This document shows, in pieces, positions 7,703 to 14,785 of a DNA stretch of 19,330 nucleotides. The stretch's first letter is position 1, and each line of letters starts with the position of its first letter. The DNA is from Clostridium sp. CAG:448. GTDB lineage: Bacteria > Bacillota > Clostridia > Oscillospirales > CAG-272. Location: the NCBI GenBank assembly GCA_000433415.1, contig FR890568.1, positions 19,700-39,029 of the forward strand, given 5' to 3'. The notes below the pieces were generated by a model. It saw nothing but the letters and a program-made list of their open reading frames with translations, did not search any database and was not told the DNA's origin. The translations under genes were made by a program, and so were the position numbers.

Positions 7703-8997
7703 AGCTCATATTTGAAAATTGCAGACTTACGCAGAGGAGTGCGGACAGTCGGTTTTGCGTGGTTACGGACGGCGCATGGATTACCGACGTGCGCGACATG
7801 AAAGAAGCGCTTCCTTTACAAATCAGAGAAGATGCAAGGGTGATTGATTGCAGAGGGGATCTCCTGCTGCCGGCGTTTGCGAATGCGCATTGCCATGCCG
7901 CAATGACGCTGTTTCGGGGTTATGGTGAAAATCTCCCTTTGCAGCGCTGGTTGGACGAGCGTATTTTGCCGGCTGAAGACAAACTGACGGACGAGGCGGT
8001 ATATTGGGCAAGTATGCTGGCGGCTGCCGAAATGATCCGCGGCGGAACGGTCAGTTTTACCGATATGTATTTCTTTGTGGAAGATACTGCACGTGCAGTG
8101 TTGGAAAGCGGAATGAAGGCAAATCTTGCCCGGAGTGTGGTGTCATTTGATCCGGATGAGGATCCGGCAGGTGCATATCGGGTTGCGGAATCCCTCCAAT
8201 TGTTCCGGGACTGGAACGGTGCCGGCGACGGTCGGATCCGTGTGGATTTCTCCCTGCATGCAGAATATACCAGCGTGGAACGAACCTGCCGCTATTTGGC
8301 AGAGGAAGCCGCTGCTTGCGGGGCAAGAATGCAACTGCATCTCTCCGAAACGAAAAAGGAGCATGAGGACTGTATTCGCCGCCACGGAATGACGCCGACG
8401 GAATTTTTTGCGGCATGCGGCGTTTTTGATGTACCGACGACAGCCGCACATGCGGTATGGGTCAGTGAGGACGATCTTGCCATTCTGCGTGAAAAAAAGG
8501 TTTTTGTGGCACACAATCCGGTCAGTAATCTCAAATTGGGAAGCGGTATGATGCCGTATGAAAAAATGCGTGCGGCGGGGATCTGTATTGCTCTCGGAAC
8601 AGACGGTGCGGCTTCCAATAACCGTTTGAGTGTTCTGCGGGAATTGCAGACTGCCGCCCTGCTACATAAAGGGACAGGCTTGGATCCCACTGCCGCCGAG
8701 CCGTCCGCGCTTTTGCTCTGTGCGACGCGGAACGGTATGTTATCCCAGGGGCGGGAGGACAGCGGTATGATCGAGCCGGGAAGGCGTGCCGATCTGACAC
8801 TGCTGCGCATGGATTCTCTCCATAATATTCCGTCTTATGATCCGCTGTACACGCTTGCGTTCAGCGCGGACACGTCGGATGTGCGCATGACGGTGTGCGA
8901 CGGCGTCATACTTTACGAAAACGGTGCGTATACTGCAATCGATGAAGAGAAATTGCGCTTCGAAATGGCGCGGGTTCTTGCACATTATTTCGATTGA
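7699..8997 (+). CDS. mtaD: Amidohydrolase, 5-methylthioadenosine/S-adenosylhomocysteine deaminase type
   Basis: A metal-dependent deaminase of the TRZ/ATZ/MtaD family, expected to convert adenine-bearing nucleosides (MTA, SAH, 5'-deoxyadenosine) to their inosine forms. Metal ligands are visible in order: H64-x-H66 in ANAHCHAAMT, H214 in HLSETKKEH with E217, H251 in AAHAVW, and D302 in LGTDGAASNN. LQRWLDERILPAE after the first metal motif is typical of MtaD. Length is 432 residues from ATG 7699. I prefer this to the in-frame ATG at 7657 because GGAGAG sits just upstream and the start overlaps the kinase stop as ATGA. 5'-deoxyadenosine is made by radical SAM enzymes such as the neighbouring HemZ, which makes a detoxifying role conceivable. 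Guanine or related deaminases are less likely alternatives. Confidence 0.88.
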   Translation: MKLIFENCRLTQRSADSRFCVVTDGAWITDVRDMKEALPLQIREDARVIDCRGDLLLPAFANAHCHAAMTLFRGYGENLPLQRWLDERILPAEDKLTDEAVYWASMLAAAEMIRGGTVSFTDMYFFVEDTARAVLESGMKANLARSVVSFDPDEDPAGAYRVAESLQLFRDWNGAGDGRIRVDFSLHAEYTSVERTCRYLAEEAAACGARMQLHLSETKKEHEDCIRRHGMTPTEFFAACGVFDVPTTAAHAVWVSEDDLAILREKKVFVAHNPVSNLKLGSGMMPYEKMRAAGICIALGTDGAASNNRLSVLRELQTAALLHKGTGLDPTAAEPSALLLCATRNGMLSQGREDSGMIEPGRRADLTLLRMDSLHNIPSYDPLYTLAFSADTSDVRMTVCDGVILYENGAYTAIDEEKLRFEMARVLAHYFD

Positions 8998-9012
8998 AAC
9001 GGCGGTGATGGT

Positions 9013-10617
9013 TTGTCGCAGAACAGAGAAAACAGGGAAATGAATGGCGGGCAGCGGGGAAAGAATTTTTTCTCCGGCGTTATGGTGCTGACGCTGTCGG
9101 CTGCGGTGATCAAGCTCCTTGGGTTTTTCTGTAAAATCCCGCTTTTGCATTACCTCGGCAGTGAAGGAATGGGGTATTACAATACCGCCTATGAGGTCTA
9201 TGCGCTTTTCTGCGTATTGGCAACCGCCGGACTGCCGGTTGCGATGTCTGTGATGATTTCCGGCAGTGACGGATCCGCACATGCACCGCGCGCAGTGCTG
9301 CGTGCCGCAATGGCATTTCTGTTGCCGATCGGGGCAGGCGGGGCGTTGATTCTTTACTGCTTTTCCGGTGTGATTGCTTCCGTTCCGCAAAGTCCGGATG
9401 CCGCAGGGGCAATCCGGGCGGTTGCGCCGGCGGTGTTGTTGATCAGCCTTTGCGGCGGTTTGCGCGGGTATTTTCAGGGAAGAGGCAACATGGTTCCGAC
9501 AGCACTTTCCGAGGTGACTGAGGCGGGAACCAAGCTCTTGGGGAGTATTCTTTTTGCTTCGGTGGCACAGGCATCCGGTAAAAGCGTTCCGCAAATTGCA
9601 CAGCAAGCAGTTTACGGCATTGCGGTCGGCACCTTTGTATCTTTTCTGACACTTGTGATTTTTTGCTTGGTTGACAGAAACAGAGGCGCGCAGCCGCCCA
9701 CCCTTTCACAGGAGAAAAAAAGTGCAACGGGAAGATTGCTCCGGCTGTCCTTGCCGATTACCGCATCGGCGATGTTGGTCAGTCTGACACGCCTGACAGA
9801 TATGACGCTGATTTTGCGCCGCTTGCAGGATGCCGGTATGGATGCCGTTCATGCAAATGCACTGTTCGGAAGCTACTCTACGCTTGCCTTGCCGCTGTTC
9901 GGACTGGTTCCTGCGTTTGTCAGTGCAATTGCCCTGCCTTTGATTCCCAATGTTTCTGCCAGACCCGAATTGCAGGATCGCAGTCACCGTCTGATTTCTG
10001 CGGCGGTGCGTTTGACGGCGATGATCGCATTGCCGGCAACACTGGGACTTCTGCTGTTTTCGGAACCGATTCTGTCGCTTCTGTTTCAGGGTCAACCGGA
10101 GGCGGTGGCAGTGGCGGCGCCGCTTCTGTCGGTGCTTGCCCTTTCGCTTTTTCCTTCCTGTCTGATTACGGTTATCAGTGCTGTTTTGCAGGCATACGGA
10201 CATCCGGAAATTCCGCTTGTAACCATGGCAGCCGGGATTCTGATCAAAACGTGCGCGGTTTGGTATCTGCTCGGTTTGCAGGGATGCGGAATGTACGGTG
10301 CTCCCATCGGAACGCTCTTGTGCAATCTGCTTGTCATTGCAGCCGATCTCTTCGCACTGCGCCGCATCAGCGGTTGGCAAATCGGTGTGGGTAGGTCTTT
10401 TCTGCTGCCGCTCGCCGCTTCGGCTGTGCCGATTGGCGGTATGTATGTTTTGTCCCTGTTTTTACCGCGCGGAAACATAACAACGCTGTTTTGCATCGCG
10501 GGCGCGGTGATTCTGTATCCGTTGTTTCTGTTTTTGTTCCGCTGTCCCGATCCTACGGATCTTGCGTATCTGCGCAACAGACACAGGGAACAAAAGGACG
10601 ATAATGAAAATGTATGA
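9013..10617 (+). CDS. spoVB: SpoVB/YabM-like polysaccharide (lipid-linked precursor) flippase, MOP superfamily
   Basis: A 534-residue polytopic membrane protein whose long hydrophobic segments would fit about 14 transmembrane helices. The opening GKNFFSGVMVLTLSAAVIKLLG and GSEGMGYYNTAYEVYALF are typical of the SpoVB/MurJ-like branch that moves lipid-linked cell-wall or polysaccharide precursors across the membrane. SpoVB itself is needed for spore cortex. The assignment to SpoVB rather than a paralogue rests mainly on position: mazG-rqcP-yabP-yabQ-divIC follow exactly as they follow spoVB (yabM) in B. subtilis. I take the TTG at 9013 after GGCGGTGATGG as start; ATG 9040 is in frame and would shorten it by nine residues. 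Confidence 0.85.
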   Translation: MSQNRENREMNGGQRGKNFFSGVMVLTLSAAVIKLLGFFCKIPLLHYLGSEGMGYYNTAYEVYALFCVLATAGLPVAMSVMISGSDGSAHAPRAVLRAAMAFLLPIGAGGALILYCFSGVIASVPQSPDAAGAIRAVAPAVLLISLCGGLRGYFQGRGNMVPTALSEVTEAGTKLLGSILFASVAQASGKSVPQIAQQAVYGIAVGTFVSFLTLVIFCLVDRNRGAQPPTLSQEKKSATGRLLRLSLPITASAMLVSLTRLTDMTLILRRLQDAGMDAVHANALFGSYSTLALPLFGLVPAFVSAIALPLIPNVSARPELQDRSHRLISAAVRLTAMIALPATLGLLLFSEPILSLLFQGQPEAVAVAAPLLSVLALSLFPSCLITVISAVLQAYGHPEIPLVTMAAGILIKTCAVWYLLGLQGCGMYGAPIGTLLCNLLVIAADLFALRRISGWQIGVGRSFLLPLAASAVPIGGMYVLSLFLPRGNITTLFCIAGAVILYPLFLFLFRCPDPTDLAYLRNRHREQKDDNENV

Positions 10618-10636
10618 TGTTTATTGAGGAAGTTAC

Positions 10637-11503
10637 ATGATGAATTTTGAAGAAAAAAAGAAGATGTTGCTTGCCAAAAAGCAATACGATACGGCGGATC
10701 TGGTCGTGCTTTTGCAGGTCCTCCGCGATCCGGAGAACGGGTGTCCGTGGGACAGAATTCAGACCCACCATACGATCCGGAACGATTTCATTGAGGAAAC
10801 CTATGAGGCGATCGAGGCGATTGATACGGACAATCCCGTGCTGCTGCGTGAGGAATTGGGTGATGTTCTCCTGCAGGTCGCATTTCATGCGGGAATTGAA
10901 GAGGATGCGGGACGCTTTGATTTTGAAGATGTTGTGGATGCGCTTTGCAAAAAATTGATCTACAGGCATCCGCACGTCTTCGGGAATGAGGCGGTGACAG
11001 ATGCGGATGATGTGCTTGTGACGTGGAACCGTCAGAAAAATCTGGAAAAAACGGAGCGCGTTACTGTGACCGATCAGCTGAATGCGGTGCCCAAGATGCT
11101 GCCTGCGCTGGTTCGTGCGGCAAAAGTCGGCAAGCGGGCTTCCTGCTTTGATTTTCCGGATGCCTCAAGCGTGATGGACAAGCTACGTGAGGAAAGCGCT
11201 GAGGTAGAAGATGCGGTGCGGTCCGGCGATGAAGAGCAGATTTTTGAAGAAATCGGGGATCTGTTGCTGACCGTAACCAGTCTTGCGCGCAAGCTGCATG
11301 TCAATCCCGAAGAGGCATTGTACCGTGCAACGGATAAGTTCATTGCACGATTTGAAAAAATCGAGAACGAGGTGCTTGCCATGGGGAAGGTCCCGTCGGA
11401 ACTGCCCGTTTCTGCATTGGACGCCATATGGGATTCCGTCAAGCAAAAAGAGAAAAGCACAGAGAACATCATAAAGAATACGGAGGCAGACCATGAGACT
11501 TGA
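10637..11503 (+). CDS. mazG: MazG nucleoside triphosphate pyrophosphohydrolase
   Basis: It hydrolyses NTPs and dNTPs to monophosphates plus pyrophosphate, cleaning the pool of damaged or excess nucleotides. Two MazG modules are visible. The first has NGCPWDRIQTHHTIRNDFIEE with EExxE at residues 53-57 and ExxD at 73-76. The second has EESAE at 185-189 and EEIGD at 204-208. The 288 residues hold only the MazG part; B. subtilis YabN from the same locus carries an extra N-terminal tetrapyrrole-methylase domain that is absent here. The ATG at 10637 follows GAGGA by 6 nt; an adjacent ATG at 10640 is equally possible. The 3' end overlaps rqcP by 11 nt. Sharing a run with rel is notable, since E. coli MazG has been linked to (p)ppGpp levels. 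Confidence 0.95.
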   Translation: MMNFEEKKKMLLAKKQYDTADLVVLLQVLRDPENGCPWDRIQTHHTIRNDFIEETYEAIEAIDTDNPVLLREELGDVLLQVAFHAGIEEDAGRFDFEDVVDALCKKLIYRHPHVFGNEAVTDADDVLVTWNRQKNLEKTERVTVTDQLNAVPKMLPALVRAAKVGKRASCFDFPDASSVMDKLREESAEVEDAVRSGDEEQIFEEIGDLLLTVTSLARKLHVNPEEALYRATDKFIARFEKIENEVLAMGKVPSELPVSALDAIWDSVKQKEKSTENIIKNTEADHET

Positions 11504-11735
11504 CAAATATCTGAAAGTTTCCCGTATCATTAAGCGGCGCACCGTGGCAAACGATGCCTGTGACGCGGAACATGTGACGGTCAACGGTCGACCCGCGAAA
11601 GCGTCGTATGAGGTAAAGGTGGGGGACAGGATTGCAATTACATTCGGACAGCGCACCTTGCAGATTGAGGTTTTGGACATACGTGAGGTAACTGCCAAGG
11701 CAAATGCGTCGGAACTTTACCGCGTGATCGAATAA
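11493..11735 (+). CDS. rqcP: RqcP (YabO), S4-domain ribosome quality control factor
   Basis: An 80-residue S4 RNA-binding protein beginning MRLDKYLKVSRIIKRRT, with VTVNGRPAKASYEVKVGD completing the S4 fold. In B. subtilis RqcP (YabO) binds the obstructed 50S subunit with RqcH and drives poly-alanine tailing of stalled nascent chains. Length matches the family. GGAGG at 11482-11486 gives a strong ribosome site 6 nt before the ATG, and the start lies within the end of mazG, so the two are probably coupled. The related heat-shock protein Hsp15/HslR is the alternative, but the mazG-yabP setting favours RqcP. Confidence 0.92.
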   Translation: MRLDKYLKVSRIIKRRTVANDACDAEHVTVNGRPAKASYEVKVGDRIAITFGQRTLQIEVLDIREVTAKANASELYRVIE

Positions 11736-11802
11736 AAACACATTTTTGCGCATACCTTGTGATGGGCAGGGCACATTTTTCTCTGCGGAAAGGATGCGTG
11801 AT

Positions 11803-12111
11803 ATGAACGGAAACGGAATGCCGACTGTGAAAGCGACAAAAAGCGAGAAAAAACCGCATATATTGGAAATCAATGAACGCGCACGTATGCGACTGTGCGG
11901 TGTAGAGGAAGTCCGGAGCTTTGATGAAAAGAGCATTGTTTTGGTCAGTACGCAGGGCAGCATGGTGATTGAAGGCGACGGCTTGCGGATTACGGTCTGG
12001 AATACGGAACAGGGGAATATGGAACTGACCGGGCGGATTGACGGGCTCTACTACTATGTGCCGCGTGAGACCGGTGATAAGAAGTCCGGCTGGCGGCGGC
12101 TGTTTCACTGA
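11803..12111 (+). CDS. yabP: Sporulation protein YabP
   Basis: From ATG 11803 the product is 102 residues, close to the 100 of B. subtilis YabP. It reads HILEINERARMRLCGVEEV and then a beta-rich region ending in DGLYYY, the pattern of the YabP/YqfC family. There is no membrane segment or signal peptide. A longer frame could begin at TTG 11746 or ATG 11794, but AAAGG upstream and the family length support 11803. In B. subtilis yabP is under mother-cell SigE and needed for normal spores; the molecular role is unclear. I saw no clear SigE promoter in the 67-bp gap after rqcP, so expression may come from further upstream. Confidence 0.88.
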   Translation: MNGNGMPTVKATKSEKKPHILEINERARMRLCGVEEVRSFDEKSIVLVSTQGSMVIEGDGLRITVWNTEQGNMELTGRIDGLYYYVPRETGDKKSGWRRLFH

Positions 12112-12122
12112 GGGGAGCTGCC

Positions 12123-12626
12123 GTGGAGGTATCGCAGGTTGCTTTGGCGAAGATGTGCATCTGGTCTTTTCTTGCCGGATGCGCCGGGGGAGCGGTTTAC
12201 GACGGGATTTTGCTGATACGCTTTCTGTTGGGAGAATCCCCGCAACGGCGGACGGAAAGGGCGGATGGCGGGCGGATATGGGTACGGATTGTACGTTTTC
12301 TGACCGATTTTTTGTTTGCGTTGGCATGCGGGATCTGTGTCATTCTGATCCGGTATTTCCTGAATGACGGAAAACCGCGTCTTGGAATTCCGCTGCTGTT
12401 TATTGCCGGGGTGCTTTTGTGGCGTGCGGGACCGGCAAGACTGACCCGCCCGTTATTGGTGGCATTGTCGGGGATTTGTAAAAAAATAATGGCATGGATA
12501 TGGCATATACTGTTACAGCCGTTGAGATTTTTCATCCAACGGCGTAAAAAGGAGGTCAAAAATAAGGATGGAAAACGGGAACGAAAGAGAAAAAGAACCA
12601 AACGGGCAGAACGGGGAACTGTATGA
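12123..12626 (+). CDS. yabQ: Spore cortex membrane protein YabQ
   Basis: A 167-residue integral membrane protein starting at GTG 12123, with GGGGAG five bases upstream. Hydrophobic segments lie near residues 8-36, 57-80 and 87-103, with a fourth weaker one around 108-135. AGGAVYDGILLIRFLLG in the first is typical of YabQ. In B. subtilis YabQ sits in the mother-cell membrane and is needed for cortex formation. The last 30 or so residues are almost all K, R and E (for example RRKKEVKNKDGKRERKRKR); their last 19 codons overlap the start of divIC in another frame, so the basic tail may be shaped by that overlap. Confidence 0.88.
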   Translation: MEVSQVALAKMCIWSFLAGCAGGAVYDGILLIRFLLGESPQRRTERADGGRIWVRIVRFLTDFLFALACGICVILIRYFLNDGKPRLGIPLLFIAGVLLWRAGPARLTRPLLVALSGICKKIMAWIWHILLQPLRFFIQRRKKEVKNKDGKRERKRKRTKRAERGTV

Positions 12627-12963
12627 AGATGCGGATGTCGGCGGGGCTGTGAAAGCGGTCAATCCGATGCATCGGGTATCGGGGGAGAAAAGAATCGGTT
12701 TCCGGATGGTCATTTTGTTTTTCCTTTGTGCACTGGTCATTGCGGCGGCGTGTATTTTTGTGTCCGGTATTATCCGGTACAATCAATTGCAGGCAGAAAA
12801 GGAAGAGTTGCAGGAAAAACTGAAAGAGCTGGAAAGCAAAAACGAAAAGCTGCAGTACGAATTGGATTCTCCGATTGATTACGACTACATTGTCCGCCGT
12901 GCGCACGAACTCGGAATGCATTTTCCGGATGAAGAGGTTTACTACAAGGGAAACGGAAATTGA
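12568..12963 (+). CDS. divIC: DivIC/FtsB-family septum formation protein
   Basis: A 131-residue bitopic protein: a charged cytoplasmic N-terminus (1-45), one transmembrane helix (46-68), a leucine/glutamate coiled coil (71-100) and a short C-terminal region IVRRAHELGMHFPDE that matches the DivIC/FtsB extracytoplasmic end. In the divisome this family works with FtsL and DivIB/FtsQ to activate septal wall synthesis. The ATG at 12568 is 12 nt after a perfect GGAGG (12551-12555), a longer gap than usual. It overlaps yabQ by 59 nt. In B. subtilis yabR and spoIIE come next; here the run stops at a terminator. Confidence 0.88.
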   Translation: MENGNEREKEPNGQNGELYEDADVGGAVKAVNPMHRVSGEKRIGFRMVILFFLCALVIAAACIFVSGIIRYNQLQAEKEELQEKLKELESKNEKLQYELDSPIDYDYIVRRAHELGMHFPDEEVYYKGNGN

Positions 12964-12987
12964 CACTTCAAAGAGGGTTATCAGGCA

Positions 12988-13022
12988 AAAAAGCGTCACG
13001 ATTGCACGTCGTGACGCTTTTT
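12988..13022. terminator. Bidirectional intrinsic terminator between divIC and the AEC transporter
   Basis: A perfect 14-bp inverted repeat (12988-13001 with 13009-13022) around a 7-nt loop. The arms are AAAAAGCGTCACGA and TCGTGACGCTTTTT, so there is a T-run in either reading direction. It lies between two convergent genes and should stop both. Confidence 0.93.
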
Positions 13023-13045
13023 GATTGCTCATTTTTCTTTTGCTT

Positions 13046-13999
13046 TCAGACACGGAGCAAAGACTGTGCCGCACAAATAATGAGAGGCATTGTGGCAACC
13101 GAGAGCAGAGAGGAGATGCCGACGACCCCGGCGGCGAACGTGGGATTTACATGGTAGGCTTCACCCATCATAACGACGGTTGACGCACTGGGCAGGGCGG
13201 CTTCAACGGTTGCCAGCAGGATGAAATCCGTCGGTAACCCGAGCGCAAACGTAATGCCAAAAACGCAAAACGGGAGAATCAGCAATTTGCAGGCGGAGAT
13301 CAACCAGACCCGCGGAGCACTGAAAAATGCCTTTGCCGGATACGAGGCAATCAGGGCACCGGTAATCAACATGGAGACCGGCGTACAAAGACCGCCAAGA
13401 TAGGAGAAAAAGGAAGTAAACGGTGCCGGCATTACAAAATCCGGAAACGGCAGGCGCAACAGAAAGAGAAGAAAGCCAATCAGAGAAGGGACAGAGCCGA
13501 AATTGACCAAAATTTTCCACGGCGTCAGACGAATGTCATCCCGTTTTCGAGCCAGAATCGCAACACCCCAGGACCAGATGAACAACTGGAAGCTGATCAT
13601 ATAGAAAGCTCCGAGAAACAAGCCGCGACCGGGCATCAGCGCCTCCAGAAGCGGAAATCCCATAAATCCGCAATTTGTAAAGACCGTTGCGAATTCCAGA
13701 ATTTTTCTCTCTTCCATATTGCGTATGGGCTTGCAGAAAATATACGCAATAACCGCCATGAACAGATGCAGAAAACAGCCAAGCAAAAACGCATAGCCTG
13801 CCAGGCGCAGGTTTTCCGGACTGTACGGAGCACTCAGCATGGCGGAAACAATCAAGGCGGGCTGCCCGACCTTGATAATCAGAGCGGACAGTCTGCCGGA
13901 TGCCACATCATCGATGATATGCCACTTTTTGCACAGGCAACCGCAAAAGAGCAAGAGAAACATGGTTGCCACAATGGAGAGAAAGGCAGTAAAATTCAT
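13046..13999 (-). CDS. AEC (auxin efflux carrier) family transporter
   Basis: A 317-residue membrane protein with about ten hydrophobic segments split into two halves, as in the AEC family. Features include the N-terminal IVATMFLLLFCGCLCKK, the segment FTNCGFMGFPLLEAL (a conserved NxGfmGfPl signature in the first half) and ALPSASTVVMMGEAYHV near the C-terminus, a second signature. Members export organic acids or other small anions such as malate; the substrate cannot be read here. The start codon overlaps the stop of the uracil-DNA glycosylase gene (ATGA at 13996-13999 on the minus strand), so the two are one transcript. There is no obvious functional link between them. Confidence 0.9.
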   Translation of the reverse strand: MNFTAFLSIVATMFLLLFCGCLCKKWHIIDDVASGRLSALIIKVGQPALIVSAMLSAPYSPENLRLAGYAFLLGCFLHLFMAVIAYIFCKPIRNMEERKILEFATVFTNCGFMGFPLLEALMPGRGLFLGAFYMISFQLFIWSWGVAILARKRDDIRLTPWKILVNFGSVPSLIGFLLFLLRLPFPDFVMPAPFTSFFSYLGGLCTPVSMLITGALIASYPAKAFFSAPRVWLISACKLLILPFCVFGITFALGLPTDFILLATVEAALPSASTVVMMGEAYHVNPTFAAGVVGISSLLSVATMPLIICAAQSLLRV

Positions 14000-14577
14000 G
14001 GGTTGCTGTCCGTATCGTTTGTACTTTCTTCCTGATCCAGTACTTCTTTGATATGCTGCATATCAATGAGCATTTCTTCCTTCTTTCGCGGATCGCGCAG
14101 CAATGCCGCGGGGTGGTAAACGGCGGTCATCAGGACACCGTTTTTGCGGAACCAGTGCCCGTGTTCCTTTGTGATTTTGAAATCCGGCTTGATCAGCCGC
14201 ATAGCGGAAATACGCCCGAGGCAGACAATGACCTTCGGGCGGATCAGGCGGACCTGTTCCCGCAGATACCCGATGCATGCGTCTTCTTCTTCGGGCAGCG
14301 GATCCCGGTTTTTGGGCGGACGGCATTTCAGCACATTTGCAATATAAACATCCTCCCGCGGAATATCCACGGCAAACAGATATTTATCCAACAGTTGACC
14401 GGCGCGTCCGACAAAGGGAGTACCGGTCAGGTCCTCCTGTTCGCCGGGGGCTTCGCCGACAAAAAGCAACCGCGCCTGCCGGTTTCCCGTGCCGAATACA
14501 CAGTTTGTCCGCGTGTTACCCAGGGGACAGGCATGACAGTTGGCGCACTTTTCATATAAAGTTTCCCACGCATCCAT
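13996..14577 (-). CDS. Family 4 uracil-DNA glycosylase with 4Fe-4S cluster
   Basis: It removes uracil from DNA to start base-excision repair. The 193 residues show motif A GEAPG (41-45) continuing as TGTPFVGRAGQLLD, and motif C HPAALLR (155-161). The four cluster cysteines fit C14, C17 (in CANCHACPLG), C85 (NVLKCRPP) and C101 (EEEDAC). These are family 4 hallmarks and distinguish it from family 1 Ung. The ribosome site is GGAGGA (reverse complement of 14586-14591), 8 nt before the ATG. A near-consensus SigA promoter sits just upstream. The tail after about residue 178 is acidic and probably disordered. Confidence 0.94.
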   Translation of the reverse strand: MDAWETLYEKCANCHACPLGNTRTNCVFGTGNRQARLLFVGEAPGEQEDLTGTPFVGRAGQLLDKYLFAVDIPREDVYIANVLKCRPPKNRDPLPEEEDACIGYLREQVRLIRPKVIVCLGRISAMRLIKPDFKITKEHGHWFRKNGVLMTAVYHPAALLRDPRKKEEMLIDMQHIKEVLDQEESTNDTDSNP

Positions 14578-14623
14578 TCAAAAATTCCTCCGACTTTACC
14601 GATGACTTGATTGATACGCAGAT

Positions 14624-14652
14624 ATTATATCAGATCCATGCATTTTTTGCAA
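14624..14652 (-). promoter_or_regulatory. SigA-type promoter for the uracil-DNA glycosylase / AEC operon
   Basis: On the minus strand the -35 is TTGCAA (14652-14647), the spacer is 17 nt, and the -10 is a perfect TATAAT (14629-14624). This places the expected start of transcription near 14617, about 40 nt before the glycosylase ATG. Confidence 0.8.
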
Positions 14653-14684
14653 GTATCAATTGTGCGATTCCCGACTCCGCACCT

Positions 14685-14772
14685 TTTTGCCTTTGGCGAT
14701 TGGCTTCGACAAATTCACTCTTTCTTTGCGTGACGCATACAATGGGAACAGTGAAAAAGCAAAAAGGCAAAA
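14685..14772 (+). repeat. Long-range inverted repeat ending at the dpaA ribosome binding site
   Basis: TTTTGCCTTT (14685-14694) is a perfect complement of AAAGGCAAAA (14763-14772), which abuts the dpaA Shine-Dalgarno GGAG (14773-14776). Beyond a short bulge, ACTCC at 14674-14678 could also pair with GGAGT at 14773-14777. A transcript starting upstream of 14674 could hide the ribosome site; one from the candidate promoter at 14717-14744 would lack the left arm. Confidence 0.4.
14717..14744 (+). promoter_or_regulatory. Candidate mother-cell (SigK-like) promoter for dpaAB
   Basis: AC at 14717-14718, then 17 nt, then CATACAATG at 14736-14744. This resembles the SigK pattern AC-N16/17-CATAnnnTA with one mismatch. 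CATACAAT also fits the SigE -10, but I see no SigE-type -35. dpaAB (spoVF) is a SigK target in B. subtilis, which supports the reading. Transcription would start near 14750. Confidence 0.5.
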
Positions 14773-14785
14773 GGAGTGAGGGAAA

